DNA of 64,000 bases from Clostridium sp. BSD9I1 (GTDB lineage Bacteria > Bacillota > Clostridia > Clostridiales > Clostridiaceae): positions 62,001 to 126,000 of the forward strand of contig NZ_FYAM01000006.1 in assembly GCF_900185645.1 (NCBI RefSeq), in the 5' to 3' direction. Of this stretch, positions 17,227-25,284 are shown piece by piece. Under the pieces are notes generated by a model. The model saw nothing but the letters and a program-made list of their open reading frames with translations. It made no database searches and was not told the DNA's origin. The stretch's first letter is position 1, and each line of letters begins with the position of its first letter. The position numbers were made by a program, and so were the translations under genes.

Positions 17227-18120
17227 ATGAAAGCAAGATTTTTAACACCAGTGGTAACAGCATTTGATGAAAACGGAAAACTGGATATACAAGCTAATAA
17301 AAATATATATGATCATCTTATTAATGGTGGGGTAGATGGCATAGTTGTAATGGGAAGTACAGGTGAATTTTTTAATATGCCTTTAGCTCAACAAAAAGAA
17401 CTTATTGACTTAGCTGTAGGTTATATAAATAAAAGAACAAAGGTTTATATTGGAACAAGCTGCATGTCAGTTGAAGATACAATTGAGATGGCTAACTATG
17501 CAAACAGCGCAGGGGCTGATGCTGTTATGATTATTAGTCCTTATTATTTCAGGCTTTCTGATGAGAGTATAGAGTCGTTTTATAATCAGGTTGCTTCATC
17601 AACAGAAGCACATATATACCTTTATAACTTCCCAGATAGAACTGGGCATGATTTATCACCAGAACTTACACTTAAACTTGTTAAAAAGAATAAAAATATT
17701 GTTGGATACAAGGATACAGTAACAGTAATGGCGCATACGAGATCACTAATTTCATTAATAAAACCGGAGTTTCCTGAGTTTGATATTCTATCCGGATTTG
17801 ATGAAAACTTTACACACAATATTCTTTGCGGTGGTGGAGGATGTATAGGCGGACTTTCAAATCTTGCACCAGAAATATTTGCTGCATGGACCAAAGCTGT
17901 TAATGAAAAGGACTTTGATAAAATAGCTGAATATCAGAAGATTGTTGATAAAATGATGAAGATTTATGATATAGGAACTCCGTTTATACCAATTATAAAG
18001 AAGGCAATGATGATAAGAGGAATTGATATGAAAGACTACTGTACAAAGCCATTTATTCAAGCAAGTTATGAGCAAACTCAAAAAATTATAGCTATTATGA
18101 AAGAAGTGAATCTTTTATAG
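17227..18120 (+). CDS. DHDPS-family 2-keto-3-deoxy acid aldolase
   Basis: A 297-residue TIM-barrel class I aldolase of the DapA/NanA superfamily. Visible are GSTGEFFNM (carboxylate-binding), YNFPDRTG (catalytic Tyr) and the Schiff-base lysine in NIVGYKDTV at about residue 163. Its operon position after an Edd-type dehydratase suggests cleavage of a 2-keto-3-deoxy sugar acid to pyruvate and an aldehyde (YagE/YjhH-like), not lysine synthesis. The ATG at 17227 is preferred over one at 17218, which touches the AAAGGGG site. The substrate chain length (pentonate or hexonate) cannot be read from sequence. Confidence 0.85.
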   Translation: MKARFLTPVVTAFDENGKLDIQANKNIYDHLINGGVDGIVVMGSTGEFFNMPLAQQKELIDLAVGYINKRTKVYIGTSCMSVEDTIEMANYANSAGADAVMIISPYYFRLSDESIESFYNQVASSTEAHIYLYNFPDRTGHDLSPELTLKLVKKNKNIVGYKDTVTVMAHTRSLISLIKPEFPEFDILSGFDENFTHNILCGGGGCIGGLSNLAPEIFAAWTKAVNEKDFDKIAEYQKIVDKMMKIYDIGTPFIPIIKKAMMIRGIDMKDYCTKPFIQASYEQTQKIIAIMKEVNLL

Positions 18121-18161
18121 AAATTATTAATATATAGATAAGGATAAAGGAGAAAGTTATT

Positions 18162-19307
18162 ATGAGTATTTATTATATACCACCAGTAAATTTACTTGGA
18201 AGAGGTTGTCTTGATGAAGCAAAAGAACCTATTAAATCACTTGGAGCTAAAAAGGCTTTTGTGGTCAGTGATAAGTTTTTAACTTCTAATGGAACAGTAA
18301 AAAAGGTAACAGATTTGCTAACTGAAGTAGGAGTAGAATATGTTGTATATGATGACGTTAAGCCAAATCCAACTGTAACCAATGTTAACAATGGGTTAGA
18401 AATTCTTAAAAAAGAAGGTTGTGACTTTGTTATTACAATTGGGGGAGGATCGCCACAGGATTGCGGTAAGGCTATTTCTATCCTTGCTACAAATGGTGGC
18501 TCTACAAAAGATTATGAAGGCGTAAATAAAACTACTAAAAAATGTCTTCCAATTGTGGCTATTACAACAACTGCTGGAACTTCTGCAGAAGTTACAATTA
18601 ATTATGTTATAACTGATGAGGAACGCTATGTAAAAATGATTATGGTTGATACTAATTCATTAGCATCAATTACAGTTAATGATCCAGATCTTATGGTAAG
18701 TAAGCCAGCGCCTTTAACTGCTGCAACAGGTATGGATGCATTGACCCATGCTGTGGAGGCGGTAGTAGCTAGCGGTGCATATGATGTAACAGACTCAACT
18801 GCATTATATGCTATAAAACAAATATTTGAGTTTCTCCCAAGAGCTGTTAAGGATGGCAATGATATCGAAGCCAGGGAACAAATGTGCTATGCTTGCTTCT
18901 TAAATGGTATTGCATTTAGTAATGCTGGACTTGGAAATGTACATGCTATGGCACATCAATTAGGTGGATTATATGATCTACCACATGGTGTATGCAATGC
19001 TATGTTATTACCTATAGTTGAAGAAGAAAATGCAAAGGGCGCTCCTACTAAGTTCCGAGATATAGCAGAAGTAATTGGAATGGATGTTAAGGGCAAATCA
19101 GATGAAGAGTGTGCTGAATTTGTAATTAGTAAAATGAAAGCTCTTTCAGAAGAAGTTGGAATTCCAAAATCCTTAAAGGATGTTGGAGTAGACAATCCTG
19201 ATTTTCAGCTACTTGCTGAAAATGCAATGAAAGATGCTTGTGCAGGTGCAAATCCAGTGTTTTTTAATAAAGAAAAATTGATTGAGTTATTTAAAAAAAT
19301 ATCTTGA
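18162..19307 (+). CDS. Iron-containing (group III) alcohol dehydrogenase
   Basis: A 381-residue NAD-dependent dehydrogenase. The nucleotide-binding GGGSPQDCGKAIS segment (about 94-106), TTAGTSAEVT, and metal ligands in GMDALTHAVEAVV, AMAHQLGGLYDLPHG are those of the FucO/DhaT/AdhB family. It is the last gene of the sugar-acid operon and is followed by two terminators. It probably reduces the aldehyde released by the aldolase (glyceraldehyde, glycolaldehyde or lactaldehyde), re-oxidising NADH during fermentation. AAAGGAGAAAG precedes the ATG. Confidence 0.88.
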   Translation: MSIYYIPPVNLLGRGCLDEAKEPIKSLGAKKAFVVSDKFLTSNGTVKKVTDLLTEVGVEYVVYDDVKPNPTVTNVNNGLEILKKEGCDFVITIGGGSPQDCGKAISILATNGGSTKDYEGVNKTTKKCLPIVAITTTAGTSAEVTINYVITDEERYVKMIMVDTNSLASITVNDPDLMVSKPAPLTAATGMDALTHAVEAVVASGAYDVTDSTALYAIKQIFEFLPRAVKDGNDIEAREQMCYACFLNGIAFSNAGLGNVHAMAHQLGGLYDLPHGVCNAMLLPIVEEENAKGAPTKFRDIAEVIGMDVKGKSDEECAEFVISKMKALSEEVGIPKSLKDVGVDNPDFQLLAENAMKDACAGANPVFFNKEKLIELFKKIS

Positions 19308-19318
19308 TCATAAAATAA

Positions 19319-19338
19319 ATGCCAATTTTTATTGGCAT
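19319..19338 (+). terminator. Small hairpin after alcohol dehydrogenase
   Basis: ATGCCAAT-TTTT-ATTGGCAT. It precedes the main terminator and lacks its own T run. Confidence 0.4.
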
Positions 19339-19342
19339 CTCA

Positions 19343-19377
19343 GGCTGTTGATAAAACATTTTATCAACAGCCTTTTT
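19343..19377 (+). terminator. Main terminator of the sugar-acid operon
   Basis: GGCTGTTGATAAAA pairs with TTTATCAACAGCC around a small loop and is followed by TTTTT. This separates the sugar-acid operon from the purine island. Confidence 0.85.
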
Positions 19378-19514
19378 ATATTTATTAAAGCCAATACATT
19401 AAAAAAGAAGTATTTAAACTTGTAAAGACAGTTAAAGAGAAAATAATTTATAAAGTTACTTATTATACATTAGATACCTATTAAACATAATGGTATTGAT
19501 TTTAGGAACTTATT

Positions 19515-19543
19515 TTGTATTTGCTCTATAATTGTTATATAAT
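19515..19543 (+). promoter_or_regulatory. Sigma-A promoter of the ygeV-type activator
   Basis: TTGTAT (19515-19520), a 17-nt spacer and a perfect TATAAT (19538-19543), 42 bp before the start codon. No sigma-54 element or TATCA-type site is visible here, so the activator appears to be made constitutively or under other control. An ATACC...GGTAT inverted repeat at about 19474-19498 could be an operator. Confidence 0.65.
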
Positions 19544-19585
19544 GGATATACAAATAATTCAAAAAATTTAGAAAGGATGTAAACT

Positions 19586-21340
19586 ATGAAATCTATTCTA
19601 ATGGAAATACAGCCTTCTATAAAAAGATATGCGGATATACTTTCAAAGGTTTTAAAGGTAGATGTTGAAATTGCTGATAGCAATCTTGTGAGGGTTGCAG
19701 GTACAGGAATGTACAGGAACCTTATAAATAGAAGTATGGAAAAGGAAGGATATATATATAAGCATATATTAAAAACTGGACAACCTAAAATAATAGATAA
19801 GCCAGGGGAAAGTGAATTATGTATACCTTGCAGTAAATATGGCAAATGCAGCGAAAAATATGAAATATGTACGCCAATAAAACTTGGTAGTCAAATTGTA
19901 GGAGTAATTGGACTTATATGCTTTGGAGAAGAACAAAAAAACCACCTTCTAAATGACTTTAATACATATATGGAATTCTTGCAGCAAATTTCTGAGTTTA
20001 TAAGTATCACTGCCTATGAGAGAAAGGAAAAGCTTAGAGAAAATACTTTAGTAAAAGGCTTAAATTTAGTAATAGACAAGATGGATAGAGGAGTTATCAT
20101 TTTAAATAATCAAGACAAGGTAACTCATATTAATAAAAAAGCTATTGAAATTTTAAAGTTTATAGATGGAAACTTTAGGCACACCATACAAATAGAAAAA
20201 ATAGATGAAAGTATATTAGAGATGAGCAAATATAAATTAACTATAGATAAGCAAACTTTTACTGTCTATGGTCAATTTTATTCTATAGGACTAAATGAAG
20301 ACCAATTTGATAAACTATTTATATTTCAGGAAGGGAAAATTACTAAAGGAGAAATTACATCTCATATAAAAATGGATATACAATGTAATGATATTTTAGG
20401 AGATTCACCTGCAATGTATGAGTTGAAAAATAATATAAAGAGAATAGCATCTTCCTGCTCCACGGTACTTATAACAGGGGAAAGTGGTACAGGTAAAGAA
20501 ATGTTTGCACGTGCAATTCACAATGAAGGGGTAAGAAAAAGCGAACCATTTATAGCTATAAATTGTGCAGCTATTCCTTATGAATTGCTAGAAAGTGAAC
20601 TTTTTGGTTATGTTAAAGGAGCTTTCACTGGAGCATCTGCATCAGGTAAGATTGGGAAATTTGAATTAGCAAATCATGGAACAATATTTTTAGATGAAAT
20701 TGGAGATATGCCCTTAGCACTTCAGACAAAAATTTTAAGGGTACTTCAAGATAGAAGGATAATAAGGATAGGATCAAATACCCCAGTTGATATAGATGTA
20801 AGAGTAATTGCGGCGACTAATAAGGATTTAATGGCCCTTATTGAAAAGGATAAATTTAGAGAAGATCTTTATTATAGATTAAATGTCATACCTTTTAATA
20901 TTCCACCACTTAGAGAAAGAATAAAAGATATAGAGTTCTTAGTAAAACACTTTATAGATAAATATATGAAGATACTTGGAAAGAATTTTACCAAGATGGA
21001 TATACACCAAGAAGTTATGGATTTATTTTATGCATATAGCTGGCCGGGAAATATAAGAGAGCTTGAAAATACAGTGGAATTTATGATAAACATGGTTGAT
21101 ACCAGTGGAGTTTTGGTATTAGATATGGTTCCAAGGAGTATAATAAATTCTCAAAGAAAGGTTCAAAAGGGAAAGGAAGAAATAATGACATTAAAGGAGC
21201 TTGAAAAAAGAGAAATATTGAAGGCGATTAATATATTTGGGGATACAACTCAAGGAAAAAAGTTAGCTGCAAAAAAACTTGGGATAGGAATTGCGACTTT
21301 ATATAGAAAGATAGATGAATATGGATTGAATAATTTATAG
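19586..21340 (+). CDS. ygeV: YgeV-type sigma-54-dependent activator of purine catabolism
   Basis: A 584-residue enhancer-binding protein. The N-terminal sensor (about 1-145) starts with LMEIQPSIKRYADIL and DSNLVRVAGTG and contains a cysteine group (C79, C82, C88, C95) that might bind metal or a cluster. A PAS-like segment follows at about 160-250. The AAA+ domain has Walker A GESGTGKE (298-305), the sigma-54 contact loop GAFTGA (345-350) and Walker B FLDEIGD (368-374). The C-terminal Fis-type HTH is KLAAKKLGIGIATLYRKI. The N-terminal pattern and domain order match E. coli YgeV as I recall it. It lies between the sugar-acid operon and ssnA and is the obvious driver of the sigma-54 promoters at 4874, 21588 and 31935. 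Confidence 0.9.
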   Translation: MKSILMEIQPSIKRYADILSKVLKVDVEIADSNLVRVAGTGMYRNLINRSMEKEGYIYKHILKTGQPKIIDKPGESELCIPCSKYGKCSEKYEICTPIKLGSQIVGVIGLICFGEEQKNHLLNDFNTYMEFLQQISEFISITAYERKEKLRENTLVKGLNLVIDKMDRGVIILNNQDKVTHINKKAIEILKFIDGNFRHTIQIEKIDESILEMSKYKLTIDKQTFTVYGQFYSIGLNEDQFDKLFIFQEGKITKGEITSHIKMDIQCNDILGDSPAMYELKNNIKRIASSCSTVLITGESGTGKEMFARAIHNEGVRKSEPFIAINCAAIPYELLESELFGYVKGAFTGASASGKIGKFELANHGTIFLDEIGDMPLALQTKILRVLQDRRIIRIGSNTPVDIDVRVIAATNKDLMALIEKDKFREDLYYRLNVIPFNIPPLRERIKDIEFLVKHFIDKYMKILGKNFTKMDIHQEVMDLFYAYSWPGNIRELENTVEFMINMVDTSGVLVLDMVPRSIINSQRKVQKGKEEIMTLKELEKREILKAINIFGDTTQGKKLAAKKLGIGIATLYRKIDEYGLNNL

Positions 21341-21367
21341 AAAGCTATTATTTCCTTATAAATTAGC

Positions 21368-21387
21368 ACATCTCAATTCATTGAGAT
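21368..21387 (+). terminator. Hairpin after the activator gene
   Basis: CATCTCAA-TTCA-TTGAGATG followed by TTTGATTT. It is a modest terminator. Confidence 0.6.
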
Positions 21388-21404
21388 GTTTGATTTAAAT
21401 ATTA

Positions 21405-21439
21405 ATTATCAATATAAGAAAGTTTATCAACTTGATAAT
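21405..21439. promoter_or_regulatory. Double palindromic activator site (UAS 2)
   Basis: The ATTATCAA...TTGATAAT core at 21407-21437 has the same 31-bp geometry as at 4703-4733. The promoter-proximal half is TATCA-ACT-TGATA; the distal half is degenerate (TATCA-ATA-TAAGA). It lies 151 bp upstream of the sigma-54 GG at 21590. Confidence 0.65.
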
Positions 21440-21587
21440 ATGCATAAAATAATAATTAGTTAAACATCAATGAACTCTATACTGCTAATAGAAATCTTAT
21501 GAACGATATTGATAAAAATACCTTTATTGTTAATGATGTAAAGAAGTTTAAATAACAGTTTTTTTATGAATGACAACAAAACTTATA

Positions 21588-21604
21588 TTGGCATAAATAA
21601 TGCT
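21588..21604 (+). promoter_or_regulatory. Sigma-54 promoter of the ssnA-xdh operon
   Basis: TTGGCAT-AAATA-ATGCT with 10 nt between GG (21590-21591) and GC (21602-21603), identical to the promoter at 4874-4890. The transcript should begin near 21615, about 30 nt before the ssnA start. The rest of the 21341-21646 gap holds only the hairpin and the activator site. Confidence 0.8.
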
Positions 21605-21646
21605 ATGAATAGTGGAGATTAAAATTTAATACGAGGGGGGATGAAG

Positions 21647-22939
21647 GTGAAAGTATTAACAAATGTCTCTATATATGATTTTCATTCATTAAGGAAAAAC
21701 TGTTATATAAAGTTTAACTCGGAAATAGAAGAAATAGGGGAGATGAAAAACTTTAATGATGAAGATATAAATGAAATATATAATCTCAAAGGATCGATAG
21801 TAATGCCAGGGCTTACAAACTGTCATACTCATATATATTCTACTTTATCAAGAGGAATGAATGTTCCATTTAACCCCAAAAGTTTTCTAGATATTTTGGA
21901 TCAGCTTTGGTGGAAACTTGATGCAAAACTTGATAACGAAGCTAATTATTACAGTGCATTAGTTTATGGCATTGATTGTATAAAAAACGGAGTGACCTCC
22001 ATAATAGACCATCATGCTAGTGGACTTGAGATAATATACTCCTTAAGTGAAATTAAAAAAGCTATTTCAAATGAGTTAGGCTTAAGGGGAATATTTTGCT
22101 TTGAAACTAGTGATAGATTTAATACTTATGAATGTATCAAAGAAAATATAGAATTTTCAAGAAAAAAAGATGAGAAATTCGCAGGACTATTCGGAATGCA
22201 TGCATCTCTAAGTTTAAGTGATAAATCATTAAGCATCATATCAAAGGAACTTAATGGACTACCTATACACATTCATGTAGCAGAAAGTCAAGAAGATGTA
22301 GAAGATTGCATGGAAAAACATAACATGTCAATAGTAAAAAGACTTGATAAGTTTAATCTTTTAAATGAAGAATCTATTTTAGCTCATTGCGTTCATATAA
22401 ATGATGAAGATGCAAAAATAATTAGAGACAGGAATTGTAGAATTGCTATAAATCCAACTTCAAATATGAACAATGCAGTAGGTATAGCAAATTATGAAGT
22501 ATTCAGGAAAAACAAAATAAAATGCATGATAGGAAATGATGGTCTGGGAGCAAATATAACCCGTGATTATTTAAATGTAGTATATGCTATGAAAAATAGA
22601 TTAGGCAGCCCAACAAAGTTTGGTTTGAATGATTTATTAGAACTTATACAAAATGGGTATGATTATGTATCTAATATACTAAATATAAAAATAGGAAAAA
22701 TAGAAGAAGGATACAAATCAGACTTTATAACTGTTCCTTATGAGCCGCCAACACCATTAAATGATGATAACGTTTTAAGTCATATCTTCTTTGGAGTTTT
22801 TGAAAGTTTTCATCCTAAAGATGTATGGGTAGATGGGAAAATGTTAATGGAAAACTATAAGGTTAAATATGATACAGAAGCTTTATATGAAAAGTCTGCG
22901 AAAGTAGCAGAAAAGGTGTGGGAAAGAGTAAATCAGTAG
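21647..22939 (+). CDS. ssnA: SsnA aminohydrolase
   Basis: A 430-residue amidohydrolase. Metal motif HTH at residues 60-62 (MPGLTNCHTHIYSTLSRGM), then TSIIDHHAS, CFETSDR, HIHVAES, NMNNAVG, GNDGLG and PPTPLNDDNVLSHI, a set that matches E. coli SsnA. The family is related to chlorohydrolases and guanine deaminases. SsnA is a fixed member of the uric acid cluster, where it probably hydrolyses a ring or C-N bond of a purine-derived intermediate. An ATG at 21641 abuts the AGGGGGG site with no spacing, so the GTG at 21647 (about 6 nt spacing) is the more likely start. First gene of the sigma-54 operon. Confidence 0.85.
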   Translation: MKVLTNVSIYDFHSLRKNCYIKFNSEIEEIGEMKNFNDEDINEIYNLKGSIVMPGLTNCHTHIYSTLSRGMNVPFNPKSFLDILDQLWWKLDAKLDNEANYYSALVYGIDCIKNGVTSIIDHHASGLEIIYSLSEIKKAISNELGLRGIFCFETSDRFNTYECIKENIEFSRKKDEKFAGLFGMHASLSLSDKSLSIISKELNGLPIHIHVAESQEDVEDCMEKHNMSIVKRLDKFNLLNEESILAHCVHINDEDAKIIRDRNCRIAINPTSNMNNAVGIANYEVFRKNKIKCMIGNDGLGANITRDYLNVVYAMKNRLGSPTKFGLNDLLELIQNGYDYVSNILNIKIGKIEEGYKSDFITVPYEPPTPLNDDNVLSHIFFGVFESFHPKDVWVDGKMLMENYKVKYDTEALYEKSAKVAEKVWERVNQ

Positions 22940-22950
22940 GGGGTTTTTAT

Positions 22951-24033
22951 ATGAATTTGAAAACAACTATAGCAGGTATTGAGCTTAAGAATCCAGTTAT
23001 GCCAGCTTCGGGACCATTAGTTGGAGATTATGAAAAGATGATGGCACTTGCAGGCTTTGGACTTGGTGGAATGGTAACAAAAACAATATCTATAGAGGGA
23101 GCAGAAGTTGTAAGACCATGTATATATGGTAATAAAGACAGCATAATGAATGCTGAGCTTTGGTCGGAGTATTCACTAAAACATTGGCTAGAGTATATAC
23201 TTCCTAATTTAAAGAGAGATTTAAATATACCTCTTATAATAAGCGTTGGATACACTAAAGAGGATGTGGAAAAATTAATTCCAGTGTTAGACCCTTATGC
23301 AGATGCCTTTGAGGTTTCAACTCACTATGTGGGAAAGGATTTAAGTGTTATAGGAGAAACTGTGAAAGCAATAAGAAGTAATACAAAAAAACCTGTATTT
23401 ATGAAAATAAGTCCTCATATTCCAGATCCTGTAGCCTTTGCACAGGCAGTCAGAGATAATGGAGCAAGTGGGGTTGTAGCTATAAATTCTCTTGGACCTA
23501 CTATGAAAATAGATATTCAAAATAGAAAAGTGTTAGTTGGAAATGAAAAAGGAGAAGTTTGGACATCAGGACCTGCTATAAAACCTGTAGCACTTGCCAT
23601 AGTAAATAAAATAAAAAGTGCTATGCCAGATTTTACAGTAATAGGGGTAGGCGGTATAGCAACAGCCGAAGATGTAGTCGAATTTTTACTTGCAGGAGCA
23701 GATGCTGTGCAAATGTTATCGGCTGCAATGCTTAGAGGTAAGGATTTATATGAAAAGATAATAAAAGATCTTCCAGAGATCTTGAGAAAGTATAACTTTA
23801 ATAGTATAGAGGAAGTTGTAAACACAAAACTTCAAAAGGGTGAAGTTAAATATGAACCAAATCATCCTGTAATTGATGAAGATAAGTGCACAAAGTGTAA
23901 GCTTTGTGAAAAGATATGCCCTTATTTTGCAATAGAAGTAAAAGAAATAGTTGAAGTAAATAATGACAAATGCTTTGGATGTGGGCTGTGTGAATCTAAG
24001 TGTGCTGTACATGCTATAAGTGGGGTTTTATAG
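22951..24033 (+). CDS. PreA-like dihydropyrimidine/dihydroorotate dehydrogenase-type flavoprotein
   Basis: A 360-residue protein. Residues about 1-300 form an FMN-binding TIM barrel of the DHODH/PreA family (KNPVMPASGPL, VFMKISPHI, GVGGIATAEDVVEFLLAGADAVQM). The C terminus carries two [4Fe-4S] motifs, CTKCKLCEKICP and CFGCGLCESKCA. This architecture equals the PreA subunit of NAD-dependent dihydropyrimidine dehydrogenase, but no PreT partner is encoded nearby. In E. coli the corresponding slot beside ssnA and ygfM is held by ygfK. It is a good candidate for the redox step that dearomatises an oxopurine; I infer this from position and fold. The start at 22951 follows AGGGGGT. Confidence 0.8.
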   Translation: MNLKTTIAGIELKNPVMPASGPLVGDYEKMMALAGFGLGGMVTKTISIEGAEVVRPCIYGNKDSIMNAELWSEYSLKHWLEYILPNLKRDLNIPLIISVGYTKEDVEKLIPVLDPYADAFEVSTHYVGKDLSVIGETVKAIRSNTKKPVFMKISPHIPDPVAFAQAVRDNGASGVVAINSLGPTMKIDIQNRKVLVGNEKGEVWTSGPAIKPVALAIVNKIKSAMPDFTVIGVGGIATAEDVVEFLLAGADAVQMLSAAMLRGKDLYEKIIKDLPEILRKYNFNSIEEVVNTKLQKGEVKYEPNHPVIDEDKCTKCKLCEKICPYFAIEVKEIVEVNNDKCFGCGLCESKCAVHAISGVL

Positions 24034-24049
24034 AGAGGAGTGGGGATAT

Positions 24050-24835
24050 TTGAAAATAAAAGAGTATTTAAAGCCAGTAAGTATACAAGAAGCTTATAAT
24101 CTTGTAAAAAATGAACAAGCTGTTGTAATTGGTGGAGGAGCATTTATAAGACTTGGAGATAGAGAAATACAAAAGGCTCTTGATTTATCAAATTTAAACT
24201 TAAGTTTTATAGAAGAAAAAGGTGATGAAATAGAAATAGGAGCTATGACAACTCTAAGAGAAATAGAATGCTCTAAGATCTTAAAAACTGCATTTGATGG
24301 AATGCTATCAGATGCAGTTTCTGAAATAGTTGGAGTTCAAATAAGAAATATAGCAACTATAGGTGGAAGCATTTGTGGAAGATATGGTTTTTCTGATGTT
24401 ATAACTCCGTTAATGGTACTGGATACTTATCTAGAATTTTATAATTTGGGGAGAGTTCCATTAGAAGATTTTTTAGAAAGCAAGTCTAAGATAGATGATA
24501 TTTTAGTAAAAATAGTTATAAAAAAGGACGGAAAACGTGGAAAGTTTTTAAGTATAAGAAATACAGCCATAGATTTTTCTATACTAAATGTAGCAGTATC
24601 AAAAAAAGATAATAAATTTAAAATTGCTGTAGGGGCAAGGCCACTTATGGCAAAGCTTTCAATAGAAGCTATGGAATTTATAAGTAAAGTAGAATTAAGT
24701 GAAGAAAATGCTAAAAAGGCCGGGGAGTTAGCTGCGAAACATTTAAGTTTTGGAGAGGATTTAAGAGCTTCTGCGATATATAGAAAAGAACTTTGCAAGG
24801 CACTAGTTAAGAGAGGAATCATGGGGGTGATTTAA
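24050..24835 (+). CDS. ygfM: FAD subunit of molybdenum hydroxylase (YgfM-like)
   Basis: A 261-residue FAD-binding subunit of the xanthine dehydrogenase family. Visible are the pyrophosphate-binding AVVIGGGAFIRLG (about 29-41) and the second FAD motif NIATIGGSICGRYGFSD (about 99-115). It passes electrons from the 2Fe-2S subunit to an acceptor. The start is TTG at 24050 after GAGGAGTGGGG; the upstream in-frame GTG at 24020 lies inside the previous gene. The stop overlaps the next ATG by one base. Order and size correspond to E. coli YgfM next to XdhD. Confidence 0.82.
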   Translation: MKIKEYLKPVSIQEAYNLVKNEQAVVIGGGAFIRLGDREIQKALDLSNLNLSFIEEKGDEIEIGAMTTLREIECSKILKTAFDGMLSDAVSEIVGVQIRNIATIGGSICGRYGFSDVITPLMVLDTYLEFYNLGRVPLEDFLESKSKIDDILVKIVIKKDGKRGKFLSIRNTAIDFSILNVAVSKKDNKFKIAVGARPLMAKLSIEAMEFISKVELSEENAKKAGELAAKHLSFGEDLRASAIYRKELCKALVKRGIMGVI

Positions 24836-25284
24836 TGAAGATTAATTTAAAGATAAATGGTACTCTACGATTGATTGAAATTGAAGCTCATGAAGTGCTT
24901 CATGATGTTTTAAGAAGCTGTGGATTTACAAGCGTTAGAAAAGCTTGTGATACAGGAAATTGTGGGATTTGTACAGTGCTTTTAGACGGCAAACCTGTTC
25001 CATCTTGCTCCTACCTTGCAGTAAAGGCAGAAGGTCATGAGGTAACTACTATTGAAGGAGTAGAAAAAGAAGCTGAAGAAATAGCAAAACTTATAACTGC
25101 AGAAGGAGCAGAACAATGTGGATTTTGCAGCCCAGGATTTGTACTTACAGTAATAGCTATGAAGAGAGAATTACAGAATCCCACAGTGGATGGTATGAAG
25201 AACTATTTAGTAGGAAACTTATGTAGATGCTCAGGATATCAAGGACACTTAAGAGCAGTTAAAAAGTTTATGGGGGTGGACTAA
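24835..25284 (+). CDS. 2Fe-2S subunit of molybdenum hydroxylase 1
   Basis: A 149-residue protein with two [2Fe-2S] sites: a plant-ferredoxin type (C38, C43, C46, C58) and a helical CxxC...CxC type (C95, C98, C130, C132 in GNLCRCSGY). It wires the molybdenum site to the FAD subunit. In E. coli XdhD this domain is fused to the molybdenum subunit; here it is a separate gene. Translation is coupled on both sides (1-nt overlap upstream, direct stop-start junction downstream). Confidence 0.9.
   Translation: MKINLKINGTLRLIEIEAHEVLHDVLRSCGFTSVRKACDTGNCGICTVLLDGKPVPSCSYLAVKAEGHEVTTIEGVEKEAEEIAKLITAEGAEQCGFCSPGFVLTVIAMKRELQNPTVDGMKNYLVGNLCRCSGYQGHLRAVKKFMGVD

Noticed and set aside
17227-18120. 4-Hydroxy-tetrahydrodipicolinate synthase DapA
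   Set aside because: It has the same fold and motifs, but the operon context favours a catabolic 2-keto-3-deoxy acid aldolase.
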